Origin: Veillonellaceae bacterium
GTDB lineage: Bacteria > Bacillota_C > Negativicutes > UBA1444
NCBI GenBank assembly: GCA_012798135.1
Contig: JAAZNU010000039.1
Location: forward strand, 186,001-250,000
Direction: 5' to 3'
Length of the DNA: 64,000 bases
Shown: positions 53,562 to 62,450 of the stretch, piece by piece
How positions within the stretch are numbered: the first letter of the stretch is position 1
How the letters are laid out: every line of letters starts with the position of its first letter
Made by a program: the position numbers and the translations under genes
The notes under the pieces: model-generated
The model's input: the letters and a program-made list of their open reading frames with translations, nothing else
Database searches by the model: none
Told to the model about the DNA's origin: nothing

Positions 53562-53909
53562 TTACAGTAAAACCATTGTGATTCCCGGGTTGCCGCGTCC
53601 CAGATCGCGATCTTTTGACAAATCGGGACAATCGGCCAACATTCTGCGAGATTCTTCATGAAAAATATCCCATTCTTCGCCGGCGACAAATGCACTGATT
53701 TTATTTTGTCGCTTTTTTGCATTCAAAAATTGTCGTACGCTAATTTTCAACTTGCCGCCAACTCCGGAGGATCCATATCCGTGAATCAGTTTCACCGCTT
53801 TGGCGCCGGCAGCCCGCGCCCGGCCCATCTCGGCGATCAATCGGCTTTGCGCCTGCGTTACGGTCGGCATTCCTTCCTCCAGATTAACTGTAATCAGGAT
53901 CGCTGCCAT
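53562..53909 (-). CDS. Small Smr-domain protein
   Basis: 115 residues, essentially one Smr (MutS2 C-terminal-like) domain: VNLEEGMPTVTQAQSRLIAEMGRARAAGAKAVKLIHGYGSSGVGGKLKISVRQFL. The conserved HGxG loop is present (HGYGSSGVGG); the N-terminal LDLH signature is replaced by VNLEEG. Smr domains nick or bind nucleic acids; the role of free-standing Smr proteins is unclear. Its ATG overlaps the recO stop (TAATG), so it is coupled to recO, a DNA-repair gene. Confidence 0.85.
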   Translation of the reverse strand: MAAILITVNLEEGMPTVTQAQSRLIAEMGRARAAGAKAVKLIHGYGSSGVGGKLKISVRQFLNAKKRQNKISAFVAGEEWDIFHEESRRMLADCPDLSKDRDLGRGNPGITMVLL

Positions 53910-54667
53910 TATCTTTCCTCCAAACGTTCCGTCCCTTTCATCATCTGAATAAACCGGATCGATTTTAACGGGCGCTCCAAACGGTGGGCAATAAATTCGA
54001 TTAAAATCTTTTCCGCCTGCAGCAAAACGGCTCCTGTCACCTTGAACGCCGGTGGTTGTTGCCAGTTCAGGTTAAGCAAGCGGTCGATAAAACCACATAC
54101 GGCATCGTCCAGGGGTTGCATACCGCCATGTTCGCAGGTCGGGCATACTCCGCCGCCGGCGCAGGAATCAAAAAAGGCCGGTAATGTCAGAAGCTGCCCA
54201 CAAACGACACATCGTTCGTATTCGGGATGAAAACCCGCCAACGCCAACAATTGCCAGGCGGCGGCCAGGGAGACCAAGCGAGGGTTGCGTTCCGACAATA
54301 ACTCGAAAGAGAACATCAACACATCATATGCGGATGGTTCGGGTGAACGGTCCGGCCAGAGCTCGGCGACCAGCTCGCTCAAAAACGCTGCATAGGTCAT
54401 CAGCACAATATCTTCCCGCAATTCCCGGAAGCTACGTTTCACTTCGCACTGGCCGATAGTATCCAAATTACGGCCCGGCATAAGGGAAACCGATACCTGC
54501 GCAAAGCTTTGCACCGTCCCGGCCAGACGACTACGGGGCCGCCGGGAGCCATACGCGGCAGCGGACAATTTTCCATGTTCACGGGAAAACAGCATAACCA
54601 AACGGTCAGCCTCACCCATATCCCGAACCGAGAGGACTAAAGCCTCTGTCACATATTGCTGTGTCAA
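53909..54667 (-). CDS. recO: DNA repair protein RecO
   Basis: 252 residues. OB-fold N-terminus (TEALVLSVRDMGEADRLVMLFSREHGKLSAAAYGSRRPRSRLAG), helical middle, and a four-Cys zinc site (CVVCGQ ... CPTC). Loads RecA with RecF/RecR at gaps. TTG start overlaps the stop of the CNNM gene (TTGA) and has GGGGAG 9 nt upstream. The era-recO neighbourhood is standard; here two genes sit between. Confidence 0.96.
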   Translation of the reverse strand: MTQQYVTEALVLSVRDMGEADRLVMLFSREHGKLSAAAYGSRRPRSRLAGTVQSFAQVSVSLMPGRNLDTIGQCEVKRSFRELREDIVLMTYAAFLSELVAELWPDRSPEPSAYDVLMFSFELLSERNPRLVSLAAAWQLLALAGFHPEYERCVVCGQLLTLPAFFDSCAGGGVCPTCEHGGMQPLDDAVCGFIDRLLNLNWQQPPAFKVTGAVLLQAEKILIEFIAHRLERPLKSIRFIQMMKGTERLEER

Positions 54668-56025
54668 GACAGTACGCTCCCCAAATCGGCGTCCGGCGGC
54701 TCTGACGGAGGCGCTGTCGGGCTAGCCAGAACTCTTAAAATACGAAAACCTTCTGTCTTCAATATTTTGAACTGATAGTCGCCAATCGCTACCGTATCCC
54801 CTTTAGCGGGCTGGCGGCCCAACAAGCCGAATATGTAACCACCCACCGTATCTTCTTCATGTTCATCCAGCCGAATGTTGAGCAATTTCAACACATCATC
54901 CAACAACACGCCGCCGTCAAACTGGAACGAACCGTCCGGCATCCGTTGTATTTCCGGATCCGCCGGTTTGTCGTGCTCATCCTGAATGTTTCCGACAATT
55001 TCTTCGATGACGTCCTCCAAGGCTACCAAACCGGCCGTTCCGCCATACTCATCCACCACCACCGCCAGGTGGATTCTTTTGTGCCGCATCAACTGCAGCA
55101 GCTTGGCCACCGACATTCCTTCCGGCACCATCAGAACTTCGCGCATTACCGACGAGAGATCCGGATTGTCATGCTGGGTCCCGTTGTAATTCATCAGATC
55201 ACGGATGTGCACCATGCCAAGGACATGATCCTTGTCCTCCCGACATAGCGGATAGCGGGTATGAGCCGTTCCCATCACCACCCGCAAATTTTCCTCGTAA
55301 GTATCATCGACAAACAAACAGACCATATCACGGCGTGGAATCATGATTTCCCGCGCCAGCCGATCCGCAAAATCAAACACGTTGTCGATCAATTCGCTTT
55401 CCATCTGGTCCAGCACGCCACCGCGCCGACTGGCGCTGACAATCATGCGCAGTTCTTCTTCCGAATGGGCCACATCGGCGTCTTTTGCCGGCTCAATGCC
55501 GATCATGTTCAGCAATACGCGCGCCGTGCGGTCGAACAGGACAATGATCGGCCAACCAACTTGATGAAAAATGTACAGCGGCCATACCGACCATAGCAAC
55601 ATCGTTTCCGTTTTTTGCATAGCAATACTTTTGGGAATCAGTTCACCCAAAACCACCGTTACGAAAGTAACCGTGGAAAAACTCAACACCAAAGACATTG
55701 ACCGAAGTATAACCGTGGACCCGGGAAAATACTGAAAAACCAACGGTTCGATAAAGGCTGCCACCGCCGGTTCCCCCAGCCAGCCCAGTCCCAGGGACGC
55801 CAAGGTGACACCGAGCTGCACCGCGCTAAGATAGGAATCCAGCTTCGCCACCATTTTAAGGGCCAGTGAAGCGCGGTTGTCCCCCCGTTGCGATAATTCT
55901 TCCAGGCGTGTTTTACGAATTCTCACCAGAGAAAACTCGGCCAACACAAAAAAACCATTTACGGCTAAAAGCGCAAATGCCGCAACAAGGGCGAAAATAC
56001 TATGAGCAGGACCGTCTATGGCCAA
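54664..56025 (-). CDS. CNNM/HlyC-CorC family membrane transporter
   Basis: 453 residues: CNNM (DUF21) membrane domain with four hydrophobic segments (about 9-30, 63-85, 105-130, 140-165), a CBS pair (about 215-340; HLAVVVDEYGGTAGLVALEDVIEEIVG), and a CorC_HlyC domain (FDGGVLLDDVLKLLNI ... ILKTEGFRILRV). Related proteins export Mg or other divalent ions. The start is doubtful: TTG at 56025 is only 3 nt from GAGG, while an in-frame ATA two codons later has 9 nt. Coupled to recO by an overlap. The old name hemolysin is misleading. Confidence 0.9.
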   Translation of the reverse strand: MAIDGPAHSIFALVAAFALLAVNGFFVLAEFSLVRIRKTRLEELSQRGDNRASLALKMVAKLDSYLSAVQLGVTLASLGLGWLGEPAVAAFIEPLVFQYFPGSTVILRSMSLVLSFSTVTFVTVVLGELIPKSIAMQKTETMLLWSVWPLYIFHQVGWPIIVLFDRTARVLLNMIGIEPAKDADVAHSEEELRMIVSASRRGGVLDQMESELIDNVFDFADRLAREIMIPRRDMVCLFVDDTYEENLRVVMGTAHTRYPLCREDKDHVLGMVHIRDLMNYNGTQHDNPDLSSVMREVLMVPEGMSVAKLLQLMRHKRIHLAVVVDEYGGTAGLVALEDVIEEIVGNIQDEHDKPADPEIQRMPDGSFQFDGGVLLDDVLKLLNIRLDEHEEDTVGGYIFGLLGRQPAKGDTVAIGDYQFKILKTEGFRILRVLASPTAPPSEPPDADLGSVLS

Positions 56026-56041
56026 TCACCTCTTTAACTAA

Positions 56042-56623
56042 TCACGACGATTTTCGGGGCATCATACTGCCCGCCGTCAAGACATACTGTAGCGCGCTTT
56101 CGCCAGTTACGTCAAGAGGCCGAATCTCGTCCTCCCGAACCAGAATATTGTAACCGGCCGTCAGATTCAGGCTCAGCGGCACAAAAACACAAACATGTTT
56201 CCCCGGCAACTGGTCGGCCAGGCTTTCGCTCAAATCAGCGGCCAGGAAGCCTAAAACCCAGCTGCCGGGATGCGGAAATTGCACCAAAACAGGATTTTTC
56301 AGCAAACTTTTGGATTCCAGCATCGCTGCTGAAAGTTGCTTCACACTGTTATAAATGAATTTCACACCCGGCAGCAGGTTCAGCATTTTTTCCGCCCGGG
56401 TCAACAACCATTTCAGTGCCCAATGCGTTGACAGCAGGCCGATCGTCGTAATGCCGGCCAGCATCACCAACAGCGCCATGCCTGGGAATCGCAGAAACGA
56501 CGGCAAAAAACGGCCCACCAGCCATTCGGTGAAAATAAATACCTGAACCACTACAAACGCTGTAATTGCGATAGGAATCAGAACAATGACCCCGTTAAGG
56601 AAATATCGCGAAACTTTGTTCAT
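56042..56623 (-). CDS. DUF502 family membrane protein
   Basis: 193 residues with two transmembrane helices (about 8-32 and 45-70), then a conserved soluble part: LLPGVKFIYNSVKQLSAAML, FPHPGSWVLGFL and VCVFVPLSLNLTAGYNILV. DUF502 proteins occur in bacteria and plants (LCV-like) without clear biochemical role; transport or membrane organisation is assumed. ATG with a weak GGCGGA site. Between era and the CNNM gene on the same strand. Confidence 0.88.
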   Translation of the reverse strand: MNKVSRYFLNGVIVLIPIAITAFVVVQVFIFTEWLVGRFLPSFLRFPGMALLVMLAGITTIGLLSTHWALKWLLTRAEKMLNLLPGVKFIYNSVKQLSAAMLESKSLLKNPVLVQFPHPGSWVLGFLAADLSESLADQLPGKHVCVFVPLSLNLTAGYNILVREDEIRPLDVTGESALQYVLTAGSMMPRKSS

Positions 56624-56651
56624 ATCCGCCGCATCTCACTTTTCCCGTGAT

Positions 56652-57566
56652 TCATCCATTGTCCCGATCGTCATATCCGAATAGTCGCAGGCTCCCGTCC
56701 TTATTGCGCCAATCTTTTTTGACCTTTACCCAGAGATCGACAAAAAAGCGGGACCCGAACAAATTTTCCATTTCCAGTCGCGCCTGCCGACCGATTTCTT
56801 TCAGCATGGCTCCGCCGGCGCCAATAATAATGCCTTTTTGGGAGTCGCGTTCGACATAGATGGTTGCCCGTAAAAAAACATCGCCATTCGGGCGAGTTTT
56901 CATTTCCTCCACTTCAACTACCGAAGAGTGGGGAATTTCGTCGCGCGTCAGACGGAATATCTTTTCCCGAATGAGTTCTGCCGCCACGACCCGTTCCGGT
57001 TGATCCGTCACTTCGTCTTCCGGATAATACTGTGGTCCTTCCGGCAAGGCTTCTTTGATCACCGACAACAACCGTTCTGTATTTTCACCGGTCAATGCCG
57101 ACAGGGGCACGACCGCCGCAAAATCTCGAAATCCGGAATATTTTGTGATTACCGGCAGCAATTTTTCTTTGGGCAGCAGATCCACCTTGTTCAATACCAA
57201 GACCACCGGAGTCGCTTCCTCTTTGAGCATTTCCAGAATATAATGCTCGCCTGGTCCGACCGACTCTGTCGCATCCGACACAAATAAAATCAGATCAACT
57301 TCCCGCAACGCTCCCTTGGCGCTTTTCACCATATATTCGCCCAGCTTATGCTGCGGTTTATGAATACCTGGAGTGTCCAAAAAGAGGATTTGGGCGTCCG
57401 GTTGCGTCAAAATGCCCAAGATACGATTGCGGGTTGTTTGCGGCGTATCAGAAACAATCGCGATCTTTTGGCCGACCAGCTGATTCAGCAGTGTCGACTT
57501 GCCGACATTGGGCCGTCCAATTACGGCCACAAAGCCAGATTTATGATGTTTGCCCGATTCACTCAT
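56652..57566 (-). CDS. era: GTPase Era
   Basis: 304 residues. G domain: G1 GRPNVGKS (17-24), G2 TTRNRILGI, G3 DTPGIHKP, G4 NKVD; then a KH RNA-binding domain (VERDSQKGIIIGAGGAMLKEIG). Binds the 3' end of 16S rRNA in 30S assembly. The ATG at 57566 has AAGGAG 9 nt upstream and overlaps the cdd stop by 8 nt. A frame extending to 57653 has no ribosome site and would lie in cdd. Confidence 0.98.
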   Translation of the reverse strand: MSESGKHHKSGFVAVIGRPNVGKSTLLNQLVGQKIAIVSDTPQTTRNRILGILTQPDAQILFLDTPGIHKPQHKLGEYMVKSAKGALREVDLILFVSDATESVGPGEHYILEMLKEEATPVVLVLNKVDLLPKEKLLPVITKYSGFRDFAAVVPLSALTGENTERLLSVIKEALPEGPQYYPEDEVTDQPERVVAAELIREKIFRLTRDEIPHSSVVEVEEMKTRPNGDVFLRATIYVERDSQKGIIIGAGGAMLKEIGRQARLEMENLFGSRFFVDLWVKVKKDWRNKDGSLRLFGYDDRDNG

Positions 57567-57975
57567 GCCCTGCGGCTCCTTCCATCTGTTCCCGATTGAA
57601 TCCATACGGCAACAATTCGGATAACGTAAGCATGCGACAATTACCCGCAACATTGCATAAAATCACTTCTGAAAGGTTAAATTCCTGCATCACCTGCCGG
57701 CAAGCGCCGCAGGGAGAAACCGGCCCGGCCGAATTGGCTACAACCAATAGCCGCCGCAATTTCGTTTCGCCGGCGGACACAGCGTTAAAAATGGCAATCC
57801 GTTCTGCGCAGACCGTCAACCCTAAGGACGCGTTTTCAACATTGCAGCCCGAATAAATACGGCCGCTTTCCGCTTCCACGGCCGCCCCCACCGCAAATCC
57901 CGAATAAGGTGCGTAGGCCCGGGTTCGCGCCGTTAGCGCAGCATTCAGCAGATCCGGCGATTCCAAGTTTTTCAT
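57559..57975 (-). CDS. cdd: Cytidine deaminase
   Basis: 138 residues; deaminates cytidine and deoxycytidine for pyrimidine salvage. Zinc and catalytic motifs GCNVENASLGLTVCAERIA (Cys and Glu/Cys set) and SPCGACRQVMQEF. ATG overlaps the ybeY stop (ATGA). The ybeY-cdd-era order follows Bacillus, with the usual dgkA between ybeY and cdd missing here. Confidence 0.97.
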   Translation of the reverse strand: MKNLESPDLLNAALTARTRAYAPYSGFAVGAAVEAESGRIYSGCNVENASLGLTVCAERIAIFNAVSAGETKLRRLLVVANSAGPVSPCGACRQVMQEFNLSEVILCNVAGNCRMLTLSELLPYGFNREQMEGAAGHE

Positions 57976-58451
57976 CGTGAGATGTCCAAGGCGGCCAAGA
58001 TTCGTTTTTCTTCCGCCCGCATTAGTTTTTTTGCCGCTTCCCCTTTTTCATGATCATGCCCCAAGAGGTGCAGCAAGCCATGAATGGCCAGAAATGCCAG
58101 TTCCCGCTCCACGGAGTGACCGTATTCCGTCGCCTGGGCCACCGCTTTTTCCACAGAAATCACAATATCTCCCAACATCCGAGTTGACGGCCCACCGATC
58201 ACTGCCGGCTCAGCTTCGGCGTCCAGCTCTTCTTCCTGGGGGAATGACAACACATCGGTCGGCGTGTCTTTGCCGCGATAGTCCCGGTTCAATTCCTGAA
58301 TGGTCGCATTATCGACCAGCAATACGCTGATTTCAGTATCATCCGCCAGTTTCAGCAACTCCGCCGTTTTTTGCAGCACAGTCTGCAGTGTTTCCTCGGT
58401 TTTCAACGGCAACAAGAGCTTTTCCGGCTCCCGGTTTATTTCCATTTCCAT
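57972..58451 (-). CDS. ybeY: Endoribonuclease YbeY
   Basis: 159-residue single-strand RNase for 16S maturation and ribosome quality control. Signature LAIHGLLHLLGHDH with three zinc histidines, preceded by NRDYRGKDTPTDVLSFP. ATG at 58451 with GGAGG 10 nt upstream. It overlaps the 3' end of pgpH by 113 nt in another frame, far more than the few bases seen at other junctions here; both frames look real. Confidence 0.96.
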   Translation of the reverse strand: MEMEINREPEKLLLPLKTEETLQTVLQKTAELLKLADDTEISVLLVDNATIQELNRDYRGKDTPTDVLSFPQEEELDAEAEPAVIGGPSTRMLGDIVISVEKAVAQATEYGHSVERELAFLAIHGLLHLLGHDHEKGEAAKKLMRAEEKRILAALDISR

Positions 58452-60552
58452 TACGCGGTCGCCTCCTTTCCAAATCACGGATCGCATCCACAGGATATTC
58501 CACGCGCGAATGACAAGTACTGCACAACACCCGGATAAAGATATCGCCAATCATGTTCAAGTCACGCAAGGTCAAGTCACATTCATTCAATTGCCCATCC
58601 CGCAAGCGTTCATTGATGATCCGCCGAACGGTATTCTCGATCCTGGTCACATTTGGATTGCCAATCGCCCGGACCGCAGCTTCGCAGCTGTCCGCCAGCA
58701 TGATTAACGCTGCTTCTTTCGTTTGCGGTTTGGGGCCTTCATAACGGAAATCTTCCTCGATGATGCATTCGCCGTGTTCACCTTCCGCCGCCTGCTTATA
58801 AAAATAAGAGACAAGCGAAGTACCGTGATGCTGACCGACAATGTCAGCAATCACTTCCGGCAGTTTAAATTCCCGGCAGAACTCCAGACCATCGCGGATA
58901 TGGGAAGTAATGATCATGGTCGAAAGGCTGGGCGATAATTTGGTGTGGGGGTTCTCCATGTTGGCCTGATTCTCCACAAAGAAAAAGGGGCGCTGAATTT
59001 TGCCGACATCGTGATAATAGGCACCCACCCGCGACAAAACAGGATCGGCGCCAATCTGATCCGCCGCCGTTTCCGCCAGATTGCCCACTAAAATGCTATG
59101 ATAATACGTTCCCGGCGCTTCCAGCAGCAATCGTTGCAGCAACGGATGATTAGGCCGCGCCAAGTTCAATAGATTTTCGGAAGTTGTGATCCGAAAAGAC
59201 TGCTCAAGATAAGGCAATAGGCCAATGGCCAAAATCGCCGCCCCCACTCCGCCAACGGCACCCAACAGGGAGTCGGTTAAAATCTGCCGATATTCAATTT
59301 CCTCAATCAGTCCGGTCGTTATAACCGTAGCGACATTCGCCAGAGCCACCCAGATTCCGGCCCGCACGAGACTATGCCGGCGCCCGCTTTGGGCCAGACA
59401 AAAGATGCCGGCGAAGCTGCCGATCAATACGAAGGAAAATACTCGCACGTTTTGTTCGGCAATAATGCCGAAAAACAACGCGGTCATTGTTGATACCATC
59501 ATCGCCGCCGTGGGATTCACAAGGATTGCCGTCAATAGGGGGCCAACCGCAATCGGCGTCACAAAATCCGAATAATAGTGCCCGACTCGTCCGATGGCCA
59601 GCGCCAGCAAAAGGATCAGACTCACTAATAGCAGTCGCCGGTCATCGGCAAAAACCGCCGGAAAAAATCGTTGCAGGGAGAGCAGCATTGCGCCCATAAT
59701 CAACAGAACATAAAGCGACAGTCCCAAAATACGGGCGATGCCGGTTTCCGCCTTGTGCAAGCCGAGTTCCATCATCATTTGTACTTGCTCTTCCGTTACC
59801 ACGTCGCCTCGTCGGACAACAATCTGGCCACTTTTTACCGTGATCCGGATAGGCTCCATTTTGCGAAGGGCGGCTTGTCGTCTCAATTCCGTTTCCCGCT
59901 GATTCAGTACGAAATTCGGTCGCAATTGCGGCTGGATGACGTCCGTCAGGATCTGTGAGCCGGTTACGCCAAAGCCCAATTTCTCAATGTCGGAGCCCGC
60001 TTGCCGGCGAATCCCCTCAAGTTCCTCATCCCGAATTCCCCGATAGAGGTATTTTCGCAAAATCGTTCGGGCATTTTCTTCGAGTTGGTCCACTTCCGCC
60101 GAGGTAATCAGCGGCAGCAGGGTTATTGTTTTTTCCGGCAATAACCCCGTCATCATCCCTTTGAGCCTGTTCAACCTTTCGTCCGGCGTCTTTAGCGATT
60201 TATCCGCCTGGACAGCTCTTACTGCCCGAAAAATCCGGCTCACCCCGTCTTCTGCCGTTACTGCGGCGCCGGTATCCAGGTCGTAAACATTCGCTACGCC
60301 CGACAGAACCTCCGCCTCCAATTTTTTGGTTCGCGGTTCGTCGACAAACGAGACCGTCCGGGGAGCAACCACATCCCGATCGCTCACCTGTCCCACTGAA
60401 AGCGAAAGATAATCTGGCAAAAAATCCATCGACAAGATGATCGTGTTCAATATGAAAAACAACAAAATCAGGATCATCTTTCGGGCCGGCGAATGTTCCT
60501 TCGCCATAGTCGATTCGGCAAAAAACGAATCTAATTGATTCCAAAATCCCAT
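58339..60552 (-). CDS. pgpH: Cyclic-di-AMP phosphodiesterase PgpH (7TM-HD)
   Basis: 737 residues. One N-terminal transmembrane helix (about 26-44), an extracytoplasmic 7TMR-HDED domain (about 50-280), seven membrane helices (about 285-480), and a cytoplasmic HD domain (HSILVGNLAETAADQIG, GAYYHDVGKIQRP, GQHHGTSLVSYFY, ADSCEAAVRAI). Degrades c-di-AMP, linked to potassium and wall control. ATG with AGGGA upstream. About 38 residues past the usual family end (RIEYP-like RVEYPVDAIRD) are Asn/Gly/Ala-rich, covering the ybeY start. Confidence 0.95.
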   Translation of the reverse strand: MGFWNQLDSFFAESTMAKEHSPARKMILILLFFILNTIILSMDFLPDYLSLSVGQVSDRDVVAPRTVSFVDEPRTKKLEAEVLSGVANVYDLDTGAAVTAEDGVSRIFRAVRAVQADKSLKTPDERLNRLKGMMTGLLPEKTITLLPLITSAEVDQLEENARTILRKYLYRGIRDEELEGIRRQAGSDIEKLGFGVTGSQILTDVIQPQLRPNFVLNQRETELRRQAALRKMEPIRITVKSGQIVVRRGDVVTEEQVQMMMELGLHKAETGIARILGLSLYVLLIMGAMLLSLQRFFPAVFADDRRLLLVSLILLLALAIGRVGHYYSDFVTPIAVGPLLTAILVNPTAAMMVSTMTALFFGIIAEQNVRVFSFVLIGSFAGIFCLAQSGRRHSLVRAGIWVALANVATVITTGLIEEIEYRQILTDSLLGAVGGVGAAILAIGLLPYLEQSFRITTSENLLNLARPNHPLLQRLLLEAPGTYYHSILVGNLAETAADQIGADPVLSRVGAYYHDVGKIQRPFFFVENQANMENPHTKLSPSLSTMIITSHIRDGLEFCREFKLPEVIADIVGQHHGTSLVSYFYKQAAEGEHGECIIEEDFRYEGPKPQTKEAALIMLADSCEAAVRAIGNPNVTRIENTVRRIINERLRDGQLNECDLTLRDLNMIGDIFIRVLCSTCHSRVEYPVDAIRDLERRRPRNGNGNKPGAGKALVAVENRGNTADCAAKNGGVAETGG

Positions 60553-60603
60553 ATCAGATTTCCCTGCCTAACTTGGCGGATTTTTCGATTCCGTTGCCGT
60601 TAT

Positions 60604-61044
60604 TCATTCGCCGATGTACTTGGCATGCATTTTTTTGATACAGGTATCCATGACGAACAGCAATCCAGCCGCCGCCGCGATCCGTTCCGCCGCCGCATTC
60701 ACCACATCTTCCTGCAGCCAGAGAACCTTGGCGCCGATGGCAACAGCATCGTGCGCGATAGGTTCGCAGTCTTCCGAACGACGAAAAACGTCAACAATAT
60801 CGACCCGCCTATCAATTTCCTGCAAAGAGGAAACTACGGGGCGTCCTAGGATCTCACCGCCGTCAGGTCGTACCGGAATTACATCATAGCCGTGTTCCAT
60901 AAGATATTTTCCAACCCGAAAGCTCGGTCGGTCTTCCTGCGCCGACATGCCCACGATCGCAATCGTCTTCATTGCCAGTATGGTCCGGACGTTTGTCTCA
61001 AAAAGTTCGCACCCGGTTCCTTCGCCGCGCCGGCAATCCTCCAT
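60604..61044 (-). CDS. CoA-binding domain protein
   Basis: 146 residues from the ATG at 61044 with GGAGGG upstream. After about 25 variable residues comes a Rossmann CoA-binding domain: KTIAIVGMSAQEDRPSFRVGKYLMEHGYDVIPVRP, PVVSSLQEID, VDVFRRSEDC and VLWLQEDVVNAAAERIAAAAG. This matches YccU/CoA_binding_2 proteins of unknown role. It takes the place where yqfCD and phoH usually precede yqfF (pgpH). Coupled closely to the proline-rich gene upstream. Confidence 0.85.
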   Translation of the reverse strand: MEDCRRGEGTGCELFETNVRTILAMKTIAIVGMSAQEDRPSFRVGKYLMEHGYDVIPVRPDGGEILGRPVVSSLQEIDRRVDIVDVFRRSEDCEPIAHDAVAIGAKVLWLQEDVVNAAAERIAAAAGLLFVMDTCIKKMHAKYIGE

Positions 61045-61045
61045 C

Positions 61046-61438
61046 TCAAACCCTCCTTGCCCCCTGACGACGCAAACGCAAAGCAAGCGGTGGGGCAATC
61101 ACCTCTGCCCACACCACGCCCTGGGCAATCGGGCCAAGTTCCCAATTTCGGCCCGGCAACGACGGATCAGGCAGCATCATCGCGGTTGGTTCCGCAACGC
61201 TTCGCCAAGCTGGGTCCCCCTCATCACCCCGAGTGCCTTCCTCGCTAACCGTCGGCAACGACGGCGGTTTGGTTCCCTGCGACAACTGTCCAGGAATGCC
61301 GCCGGAACCATCACTGCCGGCAGGCAAATCGGCCGGAAAGTCAGGATACTGGTATTTTTTTCGGGGCTTCACCCGTTTCAGGATTTCCGGGACCACATAC
61401 ATGACAATCATTATGACAAGAAATAATCCGATATCCAT
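61046..61438 (-). CDS. Small membrane-anchored proline-rich protein
   Basis: 130 residues: an N-terminal transmembrane helix (about 3-18, LFLVIMIVMYVVPEIL), then a basic stretch (KRVKPRKK) and a long low-complexity, Pro/Gly/Ser-rich, probably disordered tail, with a second mildly hydrophobic piece near the end (GVVWAEVIAPPLALRL). I know no family. ATG with GAGGCG upstream; sits 9 nt after floA and just before the CoA-binding gene, so it is likely translated with them. A flotillin-linked role is a guess from position. Confidence 0.65.
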   Translation of the reverse strand: MDIGLFLVIMIVMYVVPEILKRVKPRKKYQYPDFPADLPAGSDGSGGIPGQLSQGTKPPSLPTVSEEGTRGDEGDPAWRSVAEPTAMMLPDPSLPGRNWELGPIAQGVVWAEVIAPPLALRLRRQGARRV

Positions 61439-61447
61439 GACGCGCCT

Positions 61448-62446
61448 CTAACGTTTCGGTTCTTCCGGTTTCACCGGCGCAGCGCCGCTTTTGGCAATAT
61501 TTTCGCGCATACTGGTGTCGGCCAGGACATTATTCATCGTGTAATAATCCATAACCCCCAATTTCCCCTCCCGGAGGGCGACCGCCAAAGCCTGCGGCAC
61601 TTCCGCCTGGGCTTCCACGACCTTGGCCTGCATCTCCTGGGTGCGGGCGCGCATTTCCTGTTCGTGCGCCACAGCCATTGCCCGACGCTCTTCCGCTTTG
61701 GCCTGCGCGACCCGTTTTTCCGCCTCCGCCTGATCCGTCATCAATTGCGCCCCAATGTTGCGCCCCACATCGACATCCGCAATATCAATGGAAAGAATTT
61801 CGAAAGCCGTTCCCGCATCCAACCCCTTGGCTAAAACCGTCCGGGAAATATGATCGGGATTCTCCAAAACGTCTTTGTGGTCCGTGGCGGAGCCGACACT
61901 GGTGACAATACCCTCGCCAACGCGGGCAATGATCGTTGCTTCGCCGGCGCCCCCAACCAGGCGGTCGATATTGGTGCGTACGGTGACCCGGGCCTTTACC
62001 TTGAGCTCAATGCCGTTCTTCGCCACAGCCGAAACTACAGGAGTTTCGATAACCCGCGGATTGACGCTCATTTGCACAGCCTCCAGCACATTGCGGCCGG
62101 CCAGGTCGATCGCGCAGGAACGTTCCAGCGACAGGGGGATCTGGGCGCGGGCGGCTGCCACCATCGAGTCGATTACCCGGTCGACGTTGCCGCCGGCCAG
62201 ATAATGGGCTTCCAATTGATTGACACTCACATTGAGCCCTGCTTTATTGGCCTTGATCAAAGGCAACACGATTTGTGCAGGCGGAACCCGCCGTAGCCGC
62301 ATTCCTACCAGTGTAAAAATCCCGACGCTGGACCCTGCCGCCATGGCCGAAATCCATAATCCAATCGGCACAAAATGCAGAAACAGAGCCACCCCCACAA
62401 AAAATGCGACCAAAATCAATAAACTACCCATCAATGTTGCAATCAC
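61448..62446 (-). CDS. floA: Flotillin-like protein FloA (YqfA)
   Basis: 332 residues. Two adjacent N-terminal membrane segments (about 4-25 and 30-48), a PHB-like domain, then a charged helical region rich in Ala, Glu, Gln and Arg ([33 protein letters not shown]) typical of FloA. Organises membrane microdomains with NfeD partners. GTG start 5 nt after the nfeD stop, GGGGGA 8 nt upstream. nfeD-floA is the usual pair. Confidence 0.95.
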   Translation of the reverse strand: MIATLMGSLLILVAFFVGVALFLHFVPIGLWISAMAAGSSVGIFTLVGMRLRRVPPAQIVLPLIKANKAGLNVSVNQLEAHYLAGGNVDRVIDSMVAAARAQIPLSLERSCAIDLAGRNVLEAVQMSVNPRVIETPVVSAVAKNGIELKVKARVTVRTNIDRLVGGAGEATIIARVGEGIVTSVGSATDHKDVLENPDHISRTVLAKGLDAGTAFEILSIDIADVDVGRNIGAQLMTDQAEAEKRVAQAKAEERRAMAVAHEQEMRARTQEMQAKVVEAQAEVPQALAVALREGKLGVMDYYTMNNVLADTSMRENIAKSGAAPVKPEEPKR

Positions 62447-62450
62447 GCCG

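Noticed and set aside
53480..53722. N-terminal extension of the response regulator
   Set aside because: It overlaps the Smr gene in another frame and the GTG at 53479 has a well-placed GAGGG and begins the receiver domain.
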